Origin: SIG220 sp045615545 | GTDB lineage: Bacteria > Bacillota_I > Bacilli_A > RFN20 > CAG-826 | Direction of reading: 5' to 3' | DNA: 64,000 bases | Assembly: GCA_045615545.1 (NCBI GenBank) | Contig: JAZLFA010000037.1 | Coordinates: 21,594 to 85,593 of the forward strand | Shown here: positions 33,874 through 43,544 of the stretch, one piece after another | How positions within the stretch are numbered: position 1 is the first letter of the stretch | Layout: each line of letters starts with the position of its first letter | The notes under the pieces: generated by a model | The model's database searches: none | What the model saw: the letters and a program-made list of their open reading frames with translations, nothing else | What the model was told of the DNA's origin: nothing | Translations under genes and position numbers: made by a program

Positions 33874-34194
33874 ATGGCAGAAAGTAAACATGAAGTAGTA
33901 ATCGTTGTTGCAAACACAGGCTTTTCCGATGTCATTATGGATGCAGCAAGAGAAGTTGGCGCTAAGGGTGGAACGATTGTCCATGCTCGTGGAACCGGAA
34001 ATGTTTCCATGGAAAAGAAATATGGCATTGCCATTACTCCAGATAAAGAAATGATTTTAATCATTGTAAGCATCGAAACAAGAGATAGGATTATCGAAAG
34101 CATTAATAAAGCAGCCGGCATAGATAAACCTGCAAGAGGAATAATTTTCTCTTTACCAATATCTCATGTGACTGGTTTAAAGTTCGACGACTAA
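33874..34194 (+). CDS. P-II family signalling protein, T-loop shortened
   Basis: 106 aa from ATG 33874 (AAGGAG site). Clear P-II layout: first strand-helix with GAKGGTIVHARGTGN aligned to the family's GxxGxTV-xxxxG, then ILIIVS, DRIIESINKAAGI and the C-terminal GIIFSLPISHVTGL (family GKIFVxPV). The T-loop that follows the first half is only a few residues and has no tyrosine at the uridylylation position. Probably binds a nucleotide and gates the neighbouring membrane protein (inference). Confidence 0.82.
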   Translation: MAESKHEVVIVVANTGFSDVIMDAAREVGAKGGTIVHARGTGNVSMEKKYGIAITPDKEMILIIVSIETRDRIIESINKAAGIDKPARGIIFSLPISHVTGLKFDD

Positions 34195-34201
34195 TATAAG
34201 T

Positions 34202-34255
34202 ACTATCTAATATTTTTCTGCAAAGCAGTTTCTTGTTAGATAGTATTTCTATTTT
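34202..34255 (+). terminator. Terminator of the DUF1538/P-II operon
   Basis: Outer stem ACTATCTAA (34202-34210) / TTAGATAGT (34236-34244), inner stem CTGC/GCAG, then a T-rich run. Confidence 0.75.
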
Positions 34256-34268
34256 ATGCGTGTATATG

Positions 34269-34274
34269 TATAAT
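34269..34274 (+). promoter_or_regulatory. -10 box, leaderless start
   Basis: TATAAT preceded by TG, seven bases before the ATG at 34282; no ribosome site. Confidence 0.6.
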
Positions 34275-34281
34275 ATATGTA

Positions 34282-37200
34282 ATGGAAATTGCTTTTCTAA
34301 AAGACAACAATTCACCAAAAAACGAAAGCAAGTTTGCTAAGTTTTTTTCATTTTTAAAAGACCCACACTCTTTGTTTTATTATTTTTTACTTTTAGTAGT
34401 GTTGGGTTTTTTGTATTTTTCGACAACATTATCAAACCATTTTACAACTTCATTTACTGGTGACTATGTTGCTCAACAAATACCTTTTTATACAAACGGC
34501 TATGATGATTGGTGGCACTTTTTAACCACTGGAGAATTTGTATTCTATGATACAAATACTTATTTAGGCGCTAATAATATTGGAAGCAATTCGTTCTATT
34601 ATGTATTTGATCCGTTCTTTTTACCTATATTGCTTTGTCCTAGACAATATATAGCCCAAGGAATGGTTGTTTTAACAGTCCTTAAGATTGCTTTGGCGGG
34701 ATTATTTTTCTATTTTTATATGCGCGAAATGGGCGCGAGTAAAACTGCAAGCAAAATATCAGGTATGGCCTATGCTTTCTGCGGATGGATGGCGTGGAAC
34801 TTGTGGTTCAATTGCTATACAGAAGTTGTTACAGCCTTCCCAATAATGCTTTGGGGAGTTGAAAAGGTATTAAAGAAAAAGAGCCCTTGGTTACTTTCTT
34901 TTGGTGTTTTGCTAATGGCGATGGTGAACTTCTTCTTCGCTATTACGATGTCACTCTGCGCATTCTGCTATGCAATGTTTAGATTCTTCCAAGATATTAA
35001 AAAACATGACGGAAAAGAAAACATGCAGCTACTTGGTCTTGGTGTCCTTGGCTTTGGTAGTGGGCTTTTGGTTGCTTGTGTAATTTTGCTTCCAACATGT
35101 ATGATTGCCTTACAAACAACAAGATCATCTAATGTATATTTAAGCGAAATTGTAGAAGCGTTCAAAGTTGGAGATATTAGCACCGTTTTGAACCACGTTT
35201 TTAATTGGGGTACGGTTGATTATTATTACAACAACAAATATCGTTCCTTATACATATTCCTTGATTTTATATTCCCTGTTTTTTCTGATCGTGGCACACC
35301 ACTTGTTATGGTTAATTATGAAACATACGAACCAGAAGCTGGCTCTTTATTTGCCTTCTTCCCAATTATGATTTTCTTAGTGCCAGCATTAATTTATTCT
35401 ATTAAAAATAAACGCAAATCCCCGTTAATTGGCACAATATTAATGATTTTTATGCTAATCATTCCGTTTACATACTTTATGTTCCATGGCTTTACTCAAC
35501 CATATTCAAGATGGATATTATTTGCTACGTCGTCTTTGATTGCATTTGTTGGCTGTTATCTTGATAAAGTAAAAGAAGAGCCAAGATATATGGTTCTTAT
35601 CGGGTCTGGAAGTTTATTACTATTAGACTTAATTGGATGTTTTGTTGCTAAATATTTGGTTGATCTAAATGTTCAAGAAGGGTTTACTTTTAATGCCAGA
35701 CTTCCGATTTGGATGGCGGGCGTTATCGAGGGCGCATATATTATTGTTTTAACTGCAGTAATATATTTTGTTTTGCGATTCAAAAAGAAATACTTGGAAG
35801 CTGTGTTTATGGGCGCAATGTGTGTCGAAATTGTCGTTACAGGTGCCATTGTCATACAAGGACAAGGCGTTGCAGATTATAAATATGTTAACAACGGTAT
35901 CAATAACAACAATATGCTCCACAACATGGTCAATAAACTTCAATCAATGGATTATAGTTATTACCGTTGTTATTCTTCGTTAGAAAACGATGCCGCTCAA
36001 AACGATGGAATGAGAAACGATTATAATGGTTTGGGTTTCTTCCACAGTTTATATAACTTCAATATTGATAACTTCCTATATTGGAACGACATTAAAACAC
36101 ATGGTTCATGGGCCGCTAGTTATGTCGAAAAAAGAGCAAACCTAGATGAATTTTTAGGCGTTAAATATTATTTTGCCTTAGATAACACATTAAAATACAA
36201 CGAAGAAGCTAATAAAGAATATTTAGGCACTTCATTTGATCACAACATTCCTTATGGTTTTAGCGAAATTACCGAACAATTTTATGATGTGGAAAGTCCA
36301 AACAACCTTTTCTATAAGGTTTATAAAAACGATGACTTTATTGACCTTGGCTTTACTTTTGATACATATTCTATCGCTACAGAAGTTGAGGGTAGCCCTG
36401 GACGCTATTCTTATCGTTATATTGACGAGGTAAGTGCTGAAGAACATTTCCTTAAGGAAGCGGTTGTTTATGATAAGGATGAAGAATATATCCTTTCTAT
36501 GAATCCTAATTTCAAATTTACTGATGATTATTCGCGCGATTCTATTTCTATTCCTGCAATAAGAACTTATTACGATATTTATAATAGAAGAGATAGCGGA
36601 GTTACATACGCTCCAAATTTACCATTAAAAGAGTTGTTAGATTTACATCAAAGCACTAATCCAAATTATTCCTTCCCATTCCAAACTACTGCTCCTGGAA
36701 AGACTAATTTTAATGGTCAATGGGTTTGTGTATTAACACCAAATAACGGCAAGGATACATTCCCAAGCGATCCAAATGACAAGGGCGTGGCGTATTATCT
36801 ATCAACTTTTAGTTCATTCTATAGAGACTATCACATTGATGTTTTACTTGTTGATGAGAATAACAAATTAATCACATATGACAATCATAATGATGACAGC
36901 TTCTCCGGACTTACTGGAAACTTTAGAGGTTTATACACCAGACCAAACACACCTGATGGAAAAGCTCCTAAAGTTAGTAAAATTATTGTTATAGAGAAGG
37001 GAAACCATTTATACACCCCGACCGTTTATTATGAAACTTACCAAATGTATGAAAATAGAATTAACGCTTTAAAGGAATACCCTCTTACAGATGTTAGATA
37101 CAAACAAAACCACTTTGATTTTAAAACCAATTTTAATCAACGTCGTTTGGTTGTTACACAATTGGCCTATGAGGATGGCTGGACATGCATAGCAACACAT

Positions 37201-37467
37201 AAAGATGGAAGCAAAGAAACATTAAAGACATTCTCTATGGATGGTGGTTTTGTGGGTTTTGTTTCTGCCGAAGGAGATGCAACATATACACTTGATTTCT
37301 ATCCGCCATATTTCCAACTCGGTAGCCACCTTTCTGCTGTCGGATTGTTTGTTTTCTATTCAACATTGGTTGGGTATTATTACGTAAGCACAAATGTATT
37401 TTGTAACAATCCATTAGAGGTCGAAGAAATAACAAGATATAAGAAAAAACCTGCATATTTCAGGTAA
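34282..37467 (+). CDS. YfhO family large membrane protein
   Basis: 1061 aa, largest gene here. About twelve to fourteen membrane spans in residues 20-520, one more near the C-terminus (about 1015-1035), and an extracellular domain of about 450 residues between. N-terminal features match YfhO/GT-C-like proteins: FTGDYVAQQIPFYTNG after the first span (acidic pair), GMAYAFCGWMAWN and YSRWILFA. Bacillus YfhO is linked to glycosylation of lipoteichoic acid. Donor and acceptor unknown here. Monocistronic, bounded by terminators. Confidence 0.87.
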   Translation: MEIAFLKDNNSPKNESKFAKFFSFLKDPHSLFYYFLLLVVLGFLYFSTTLSNHFTTSFTGDYVAQQIPFYTNGYDDWWHFLTTGEFVFYDTNTYLGANNIGSNSFYYVFDPFFLPILLCPRQYIAQGMVVLTVLKIALAGLFFYFYMREMGASKTASKISGMAYAFCGWMAWNLWFNCYTEVVTAFPIMLWGVEKVLKKKSPWLLSFGVLLMAMVNFFFAITMSLCAFCYAMFRFFQDIKKHDGKENMQLLGLGVLGFGSGLLVACVILLPTCMIALQTTRSSNVYLSEIVEAFKVGDISTVLNHVFNWGTVDYYYNNKYRSLYIFLDFIFPVFSDRGTPLVMVNYETYEPEAGSLFAFFPIMIFLVPALIYSIKNKRKSPLIGTILMIFMLIIPFTYFMFHGFTQPYSRWILFATSSLIAFVGCYLDKVKEEPRYMVLIGSGSLLLLDLIGCFVAKYLVDLNVQEGFTFNARLPIWMAGVIEGAYIIVLTAVIYFVLRFKKKYLEAVFMGAMCVEIVVTGAIVIQGQGVADYKYVNNGINNNNMLHNMVNKLQSMDYSYYRCYSSLENDAAQNDGMRNDYNGLGFFHSLYNFNIDNFLYWNDIKTHGSWAASYVEKRANLDEFLGVKYYFALDNTLKYNEEANKEYLGTSFDHNIPYGFSEITEQFYDVESPNNLFYKVYKNDDFIDLGFTFDTYSIATEVEGSPGRYSYRYIDEVSAEEHFLKEAVVYDKDEEYILSMNPNFKFTDDYSRDSISIPAIRTYYDIYNRRDSGVTYAPNLPLKELLDLHQSTNPNYSFPFQTTAPGKTNFNGQWVCVLTPNNGKDTFPSDPNDKGVAYYLSTFSSFYRDYHIDVLLVDENNKLITYDNHNDDSFSGLTGNFRGLYTRPNTPDGKAPKVSKIIVIEKGNHLYTPTVYYETYQMYENRINALKEYPLTDVRYKQNHFDFKTNFNQRRLVVTQLAYEDGWTCIATHKDGSKETLKTFSMDGGFVGFVSAEGDATYTLDFYPPYFQLGSHLSAVGLFVFYSTLVGYYYVSTNVFCNNPLEVEEITRYKKKPAYFR
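37441..37465 (-). terminator. Terminator of the dnaX-rsmI operon
   Basis: Minus strand ACCTG (37465-37461), 7-base loop, CAGGT (37453-37449), then TTTTTTCTT. It overlaps the stop codon of the convergent yfhO-like gene. Confidence 0.7.
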
Positions 37468-37487
37468 TTTCTTGGTATTTTTTAATA

Positions 37488-38333
37488 TTATATTGATTGA
37501 GCGATATCGTACACTCGATTTTTATTTACATTCAATAACGAAGAAACGCATTCAATTGCGTCTTTTTTACTTAGTCCTTTGTTAATCAATAATTTGAGGC
37601 TTTCTTTAATTTTATCATCATCAACAGCATTTGTTTCTATGTGTCCTTCAACAACAATAACCATTTCGCCTTTTAATGTTGATTCCTCAATCTCATTTAA
37701 CTCTATTAATGTTCCGCGAATAAATTCTTCATTAATCTTTGTAAGTTCTCTTCCAATGCAAGCCCTTCTATCTCCTAAGAAACTCAACAATAAAGCAATT
37801 GTGTTCTTGATTCGGTGTGGGCTTTCGTAAAAAATAAGTGTCTCAATTTTATTTGATAGCTTAACCAATTCTTTTTTTGCTTCGGTTTCTTTGCTTGGTA
37901 GGAAACCATAGAAGTAAAAATGATCTGAGTTCATGCCACTTGCAACTAGGGCATTTAAAAATGCGCTGCTGCCAGCAACTATAGATGGTGAGATGCCGTT
38001 ATTAATGCACTCTTCAACTAATATGTGTCCTGGGTCTGAAATACCAGGATAACCAGCATCAGACATATAAACTATCTTCTTACCTTTTAAAGCCTCTTTA
38101 ACGACCTTATTGCTGGCTTCTCTTTCATTATGTTCATGTAAAGAGAGTGTTGGTTTTGATAAATCAAACTTTGCTAATAGTGAAGAGGCGTTTCTAGTAT
38201 CCTCCGCCACAACTAAATCACACTCTGAAATAACTTCAAGCGCTCTAGGTGTCATTTCCTTCAGATTTCCTATAGGGGTAGCAATCAAATAAAGGATAGG
38301 TTGTTTGTTATCAAAACTCTTATTTCTTGTCAT
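37488..38333 (-). CDS. rsmI: 16S rRNA (cytidine-2'-O)-methyltransferase RsmI
   Basis: 281 aa. Tetrapyrrole-methylase fold with LYLIATPIGNLKEMTPRA near residue 14, VAEDTRNA near 40, SDAGYPGISDPG near 98 and the FYESPHRI motif near 167. Methylates C1402 of 16S rRNA with RsmH. Overlaps the yaaT stop by 14 bases. Last gene of the seven-gene cluster. Confidence 0.95.
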   Translation of the reverse strand: MTRNKSFDNKQPILYLIATPIGNLKEMTPRALEVISECDLVVAEDTRNASSLLAKFDLSKPTLSLHEHNEREASNKVVKEALKGKKIVYMSDAGYPGISDPGHILVEECINNGISPSIVAGSSAFLNALVASGMNSDHFYFYGFLPSKETEAKKELVKLSNKIETLIFYESPHRIKNTIALLLSFLGDRRACIGRELTKINEEFIRGTLIELNEIEESTLKGEMVIVVEGHIETNAVDDDKIKESLKLLINKGLSKKDAIECVSSLLNVNKNRVYDIAQSI

Positions 38334-39198
38334 TGTTATTTTTCTTAAAGAAACGGAACTCTTTTTTTCTAGGTTCGTTTTGTCCAGTTTGTTTTCTAAA
38401 TTCTTCTAAAGGTAGATAGAGAATTTGATCTTCTCCGCCATCTAAACGAATGACAGTTGAAACAATGTTAATGCTATTGACGATATATTCAACATTGTCA
38501 ATTTTGACCTTTTCTCCTAACCCAGGATATTTCTTTCTTTCCTCTGTATAAGCATCGTCTTCAAATTTTAAACAACATAAAAGTTTGCCACAGTGACCGC
38601 TTAATTTTGGAATGTTAATTGCAAGCATTTGATTTTTTGCTCTATTGATTGAAATTCCATCAAATTCATTGAGGAATGTAGAACAGCACAATTTGAGTCC
38701 ACACATACCAATTCCGCCAATCATTTTAGCCTTATCTCTTGTGCCTATTTGACGAAGCTCGATTCGTGTATGAAGCTTATAAGCAAGCACCTTTAATAAT
38801 TCTCTAAAATCCACCCTTTCATCCGCTAAATAAGAGAAGATTACTTTGGTCTTATCCAAGGTATATTCACATGAAATTAAACGCATATCGAGTTTGAGGT
38901 TTTTTACTTCGTTTTCACAAATAATCAATGCATTTTCCGCATCTTTTTTATTTGATTCGTTAATTTTGATATCACTTTCGTTAGCTTTTCTAATAATAGG
39001 TTTGAGTTCCAATGTGTTGGAATAATTTTTAATCTCAATTGGTGCAATACTTACTTCGCCAAGTTCTAAACCACGTGCGGTTTCTACAATAACTTTGTCC
39101 CCGACCTTTAGTTCAATATCTTTCATTCCGAAAAAGTACGCTCTTGCGCCTTCTTGGAATTGGATTCCTACATAATGTGTATATAAATTTTCTTGCAT
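38320..39198 (-). CDS. ricT: PSP1-domain protein YaaT/RicT
   Basis: 292 aa. PSP1 core with conserved cysteines CGLKLCC (near 160) and GHCGKLLCCL (near 195), which in Bacillus RicT help bind Fe-S clusters of the RicAFT complex. That complex assists RNase Y in mRNA maturation. The C-terminal 30 residues are Lys/Asn-rich. RicA and RicF are not in the window. GGAG site; five bases after holB. Confidence 0.92.
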   Translation of the reverse strand: MQENLYTHYVGIQFQEGARAYFFGMKDIELKVGDKVIVETARGLELGEVSIAPIEIKNYSNTLELKPIIRKANESDIKINESNKKDAENALIICENEVKNLKLDMRLISCEYTLDKTKVIFSYLADERVDFRELLKVLAYKLHTRIELRQIGTRDKAKMIGGIGMCGLKLCCSTFLNEFDGISINRAKNQMLAINIPKLSGHCGKLLCCLKFEDDAYTEERKKYPGLGEKVKIDNVEYIVNSINIVSTVIRLDGGEDQILYLPLEEFRKQTGQNEPRKKEFRFFKKNNNDKK

Positions 39199-39203
39199 TG
39201 TTA

Positions 39204-40196
39204 TTACTCCTTTACGATCGTGAATATTAAATGGTCAAGTTGTAAAGCGTTATTAAGGTTTAGATTGACCATATTTCTTTGTTTCAATATTTCTATCAAA
39301 TTATTTGAAATATTGGATAACTTGCTTTCTATTTCGTGAAGTATTGTATCATATGTTTTTAATGATATCTCCCTACTATTTTGAATATTTAATAAATCTT
39401 CAAAAATTTGAACAAGCAAATCCAAAAAGAAACAAACACTTTCTTTATTAGTAAGAAGCGGTTCTATTTTGTTTTGAACGACATAAACAGCCTCTTTTTT
39501 ATTATCTCCAGCTAAAGCTGACAACAATTCTTCTAATGCTTCTTTGCTTTGTAGATATGGTTTAGAGAGATCTTTATCATTTATTAGCTCAAATATTAAT
39601 TCTGAATTGTTATAAAAATATGAAAGTAGTTCTGCGTCTTTTTGTTCAACACCCATTTCAATTGATTCAGTAATTATTTGGTTTCGATCAATTAACTTAA
39701 GATGCATTGTTTGACATCTAGAAATGATTGTTTGAAGAACACTGTTTTCGTTATTAGTTGTTAAGAATGCGTAAACGTTTTCTTTAGGTTCTTCTAAGAA
39801 CTTAAGGATTGCGTTAATTGATTCTTTACGCATATTCTCCACCAAGTGGAGGATATAAATCATAATCCCTTTATTTTCAAACGCAGTTTTTTCAAATTGT
39901 GTTTGAATGAGTTGAATATCACCCTTCTTAATCCCCTCTTTACCTCCATCAAAAACCATAAAATCAGGGTAGTTATCATCATCTACCCTTAAACATGTAA
40001 TACAGTTATTGCACGCAAATGGATTAGGGTCATCACAAATTATTGATTTAGCTAAAAATTTAGCAGTCTCTAAAAGAGGGGTGCCTGGATTTCCAACAAG
40101 CAAATAAGCATGAGAAAGGTGTCTTTCAGCTAAAGCCCTTTGAAATGTTTGATATATTATTGGTTGATATTTTTTTAAATAATTTTCTACTTGCAT
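39204..40196 (-). CDS. holB: DNA polymerase III delta' subunit
   Basis: 330 aa clamp-loader subunit. N-terminal YQPIIYQTFQRALAERHLSHAYLLVGNPG with a degenerate P-loop (no GKT), zinc cysteines in the CDDPNPFACNNCITC stretch near residues 52-66, and sensor-type SRCQTMHL. Works with tau (dnaX) and delta to load the beta clamp. Overlaps tmk by ten bases. Confidence 0.9.
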   Translation of the reverse strand: MQVENYLKKYQPIIYQTFQRALAERHLSHAYLLVGNPGTPLLETAKFLAKSIICDDPNPFACNNCITCLRVDDDNYPDFMVFDGGKEGIKKGDIQLIQTQFEKTAFENKGIMIYILHLVENMRKESINAILKFLEEPKENVYAFLTTNNENSVLQTIISRCQTMHLKLIDRNQIITESIEMGVEQKDAELLSYFYNNSELIFELINDKDLSKPYLQSKEALEELLSALAGDNKKEAVYVVQNKIEPLLTNKESVCFFLDLLVQIFEDLLNIQNSREISLKTYDTILHEIESKLSNISNNLIEILKQRNMVNLNLNNALQLDHLIFTIVKE

Positions 40197-40807
40197 ATTC
40201 TAGACAATATAACGTCCAGAGTAGCTTTAGCGACTTCTTCTTGTGATTTGCTAGCATCTATGATGACATATCTTTCTGGATATCTTTTTGCAAGCAACAA
40301 GAACGTTTCTCTAACTTTCTTGTGAAACTCAAGTTTTTCAAGATCAAGTCTATTCACTTCGCGGCTTGCATTGCTACTAATTCTAGCTAAGCCTAACTCT
40401 GGTTCAATATCAAATAATAAAGTTAAATCTGGCCATGTGCCTTCTGTTGCAAATAAATTTACATTAAGGACTTCGTCAATACCAAGATTTCTTGCTCCTC
40501 CTTGGTACGCTAAAGAGGAATCTAAATAACGATCACAAATAACTATTTTACCTTCCTTTACGGCTGGCCATACTTTTTCTACTAAATGTTGTCTTCTACT
40601 TGCGGCATAAAGAAGAGCCTCTGTTCTTGGATCCATTTTGGTATTTTCTTTATCCAAAATAACATTACGAATTTGTTCTGCGATTGGTGTGCCACCAGGT
40701 TCGCGGGTACGAACAACTTCATAACCCATTTCTTCTAGTTTTTTAACAGCCGTATTTGTTGCGGTTGTTTTTCCTGAACCCTCTGGCCCTTCAATAGTAA
40801 TAAACAT
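40187..40807 (-). CDS. tmk: Thymidylate kinase
   Basis: 206 aa. P-loop IEGPEGSGKTT near residue 4, TREPGGTPIAEQIR near 36, CDRYLDSSLAYQGG near 90. Phosphorylates dTMP. The usual place between recR and holB in Bacilli. Confidence 0.97.
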   Translation of the reverse strand: MFITIEGPEGSGKTTATNTAVKKLEEMGYEVVRTREPGGTPIAEQIRNVILDKENTKMDPRTEALLYAASRRQHLVEKVWPAVKEGKIVICDRYLDSSLAYQGGARNLGIDEVLNVNLFATEGTWPDLTLLFDIEPELGLARISSNASREVNRLDLEKLEFHKKVRETFLLLAKRYPERYVIIDASKSQEEVAKATLDVILSRICK

Positions 40808-40808
40808 A

Positions 40809-41405
40809 TTATATTTTCCTTCTTCCTTCTAACGCCTTTAGCAAGGTTAGTTGATCAGTGTAATCGATATTACCGCCCATTTGTAATCCATAGGCAAGAC
40901 GAGTAACGGTAACATTATGTTTTTCTAATAATTTTGCAATATATAAGGCCGTAGTTTCGCCATCGATTGTTGGGTTTGTAGCAAGAATAACTTCTTTAAT
41001 TTCTTCAGTTTTGAATCTCTTAAAAAGAGATTCAATGTTTAAGCTATCTACATTTATACCCTTGCTTAAACATATTTCCCCATTCAAAACATGGTATAGC
41101 CCTTGATATCCTTCGCTTTTTTCAATAGAGATTACATCTTTTGGATATGAAACAATGATTAGTTGTGATTTATCTCTTGAAGTATCACTACATATTTCAC
41201 ATATTTCCCCATCTGTTAACATTCCACAAATAGGGCAATGTTTGATGTTTGTTTTTATACCCTTCAAAGCAGCAATGAATTCATCAACCTCTTCTTGATC
41301 CATTTCCAAAAGAGCGTATGCCATACGTTCGGCGCTTTTCCTACCAACGCTAGGTAGTTTAGCTAATGAATCTTCTAATCTTTCTAGCGACTTTAATTTA
41401 TCCAT
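40809..41405 (-). CDS. recR: Recombination mediator RecR
   Basis: 198 aa. Helix-hairpin-helix KLPSVGRKSAERMA near residue 16, zinc finger CPICGMLTDGEICEIC near 57, Toprim domain (LIIVSYPKDVISIEKS) and C-terminal GGNIDYTDQLTL (family GxxLEYTDxxTL). Loads RecA with RecF/RecO. Start overlaps the ybaB stop (TAATG). Confidence 0.97.
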   Translation of the reverse strand: MDKLKSLERLEDSLAKLPSVGRKSAERMAYALLEMDQEEVDEFIAALKGIKTNIKHCPICGMLTDGEICEICSDTSRDKSQLIIVSYPKDVISIEKSEGYQGLYHVLNGEICLSKGINVDSLNIESLFKRFKTEEIKEVILATNPTIDGETTALYIAKLLEKHNVTVTRLAYGLQMGGNIDYTDQLTLLKALEGRRKI

Positions 41406-41707
41406 TAAAATCCTAAACCACCAGTTCTTCCGGTGACACTTTCTTGTATTGCGTCTTCTTCAGCATTGATTTTTGCTACTAATTCATCAATTGCCATCAT
41501 GATCATTTCTTCAACCATTTCTTTATCTTCTTTTGTAAAGACTTCTTCTGCAATTGTTACTTCTTGGACTGATTTATCACCAGTCATTTTTAAAGTGACG
41601 ACACCGCCTTTTACAACAGTAAATTCTTTCTTATGAAGCTCTTCTTGCTTTTTTTGTATTTCTCTTTGCATTTTTTGAGCTTGCATCATCATTTGTTGCA
41701 TATTCAT
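41405..41707 (-). CDS. ybaB: Nucleoid-associated protein YbaB/EbfC
   Basis: 100 aa, Met/Gln-rich first helix (MNMQQMMMQAQKMQREIQKK), typical GDKSVQEVTI strand and Gly-rich end. DNA-binding dimer of the dnaX-recR cluster. GAGGAGG site; five bases after dnaX. Confidence 0.94.
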   Translation of the reverse strand: MNMQQMMMQAQKMQREIQKKQEELHKKEFTVVKGGVVTLKMTGDKSVQEVTIAEEVFTKEDKEMVEEMIMMAIDELVAKINAEEDAIQESVTGRTGGLGF

Positions 41708-41712
41708 AGAAG

Positions 41713-43413
41713 TTATTCCTCCTCAAATTCTAATTGCACTTGATTTGCTTTTGGTAATTTAGATATTTCTAAAAGATTGCGATAAACTCCTTGGTAATCG
41801 ACTGAATCTTTTCGAGATACACCATATATAAATACTTGACGATTAAAAATTGCTTTAATAACTGTTTGCAAACCTTTTTGATTTTCAATTAAATTAACTT
41901 TTTCTGCCATCTTTGGAAGCGGATATTCAAGCACCAACATATTGTTTGATGCAACAAGTGGGTGGGCATCAATTAATAATGTGGCATACTTTCCTAAGGT
42001 CGCGTGAGCTGCTAAGCGTTTAATGTTTTTCCAATCTTCTAAGAAATTGTTTTTAATATCTTTCTTACTTGTAACCATGACTTTAATCATAGTGTCTTGA
42101 TTTATTTTATAGGATGCTCCTTCAGTAGCGCCTTTAAGTTTTACAATATGCTCAACTTCCTCAATATTATCTTTTATTTCTGGAATCGGATCATCTTTGA
42201 TTTCATCGATGTTTGTTTTTTCTACTAAAGTGGGTTCTGGTTTTACATAAATAGGTTTTGGTTCTACTTTAGGCGTAACTGTTTTTTGTTCTTGAGTAAA
42301 TAAAGGTTTTTCTTGTTCAACTGTTTTTGTAACGTTTGGTTTTGTTGCCGCTAAACGAAGAATGGTGATTTGGAATATTGGGTTGATGTCAGAAACATTT
42401 TTGTATTCTTTTAAGGCATTTAATAAAATGCTTATCATTTCATTGATTTGATTAACTTCAAGTTCATTAGCGAGCGATTGTGCTTCTTGCTCATTTAATG
42501 TCTCAAAGAAGGAAGTTTGTTTAGTAACTAAATATACCAAAACATCTTTTAAAATTTTTAATAAATCATTAGTTAGCCTTTTAATATCCGAACCTTTGGT
42601 TACATAACGATTAATCTTTTCCATTACCGACACAGTGTCACCTTCTGCAATGGCAGAGATTAATGAAATTTTTTCATCTTTTGATTCTAAAGCAAAAATA
42701 TCCAAGATATCTTGTTCTTTTAATGTATTGCCAGAATAAGCTAATACTTGATCAAGGATAGATAAAGCATCTCTCATTCCGCCATCGCAAAGCGAGATAA
42801 TTAAATTAACAGCCTCTTCGTTATATGAAACATCTTCTTTTTCTAGGACAAATTTAAGACGTTCTCTAATGTCTTCTTCTGCGACTTTTGTAAAGTCATA
42901 TCTTTGACATCTTGATAAGATGGTTGGTAAAACTTCGTGTGGCTCTGTTGTTGCCAAAATAAAGATTACGTGTTCAGGTGGCTCTTCTAATGTTTTAAGC
43001 AAAGCATTAAAAGCCTCAGGGGTTAACATATGTACTTCGTCAATGATATATACTTTGTATCTACCTAAAATGGTAGCGTATTTAACTTTTTCAATTAAAT
43101 CTTTAATTTCATTAATGCCACGATTACTAGCAGCATCGATTTCTAAAACATCCGGATGGGTTCCATCGATAATTGCTTTACAGTTTTTGCATTCGTTACA
43201 TTGATGTCCAATGCCCTCTTCACAGTTCAAGGCTTTTGCTACTAATTTTGCCATTGTTGTTTTGCCTGTTCCGCGTGGGCCAGTAAACAAATATGCATGC
43301 GCTAGCTTCCCAGTTGAAAGAGCGTTACGAATTGTTTTAACAATGTGTTGTTGACCCGCAACTTCATCAAATGTCGATGGACGATATGTTCTATATAATG
43401 CTTTGTATGACAT
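41713..43413 (-). CDS. dnaX: DNA polymerase III subunit tau/gamma
   Basis: 566 aa. Walker A GPRGTGKTT near residue 45, four zinc cysteines in CEEGIGHQCNECKNC near 64-78, Walker B YIIDEVHML near 125, sensor 1 SRCQRYDF near 168. The C-terminal 200 residues are tau-specific with a Pro/Glu/Lys-rich linker. No slippery A-run for a gamma form was noticed. The leader is about eight bases and has no Shine-Dalgarno (-10 ATTATA complement at 43428-43433). Confidence 0.95.
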   Translation of the reverse strand: MSYKALYRTYRPSTFDEVAGQQHIVKTIRNALSTGKLAHAYLFTGPRGTGKTTMAKLVAKALNCEEGIGHQCNECKNCKAIIDGTHPDVLEIDAASNRGINEIKDLIEKVKYATILGRYKVYIIDEVHMLTPEAFNALLKTLEEPPEHVIFILATTEPHEVLPTILSRCQRYDFTKVAEEDIRERLKFVLEKEDVSYNEEAVNLIISLCDGGMRDALSILDQVLAYSGNTLKEQDILDIFALESKDEKISLISAIAEGDTVSVMEKINRYVTKGSDIKRLTNDLLKILKDVLVYLVTKQTSFFETLNEQEAQSLANELEVNQINEMISILLNALKEYKNVSDINPIFQITILRLAATKPNVTKTVEQEKPLFTQEQKTVTPKVEPKPIYVKPEPTLVEKTNIDEIKDDPIPEIKDNIEEVEHIVKLKGATEGASYKINQDTMIKVMVTSKKDIKNNFLEDWKNIKRLAAHATLGKYATLLIDAHPLVASNNMLVLEYPLPKMAEKVNLIENQKGLQTVIKAIFNRQVFIYGVSRKDSVDYQGVYRNLLEISKLPKANQVQLEFEEE

Positions 43414-43427
43414 AGATTCTAGTTTTG

Positions 43428-43433
43428 ATTATA
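43428..43433 (-). promoter_or_regulatory. -10 box of the dnaX operon
   Basis: Minus-strand TATAAT preceded by TG, with a weak TTTATA 17 bases upstream. The ATG is 14 bases downstream, so the leader is about eight bases long. Confidence 0.55.
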
Positions 43434-43544
43434 CAGTAAACTGGCTTGAGTATAAAGCATTAATATTTATTATATTAAGAAGTTATTTATTTCTTTTTCT
43501 ATTTTTGTAAATATGCTAAAATTACAACGTTTTAGGTACATTTT

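Noticed and set aside
43414..43544. Possible SRP RNA upstream of dnaX, as in Bacillus
   Set aside because: No GGAAGC/GGTCAGG-type SRP core is present; the stretch is an AT-rich divergent promoter region.
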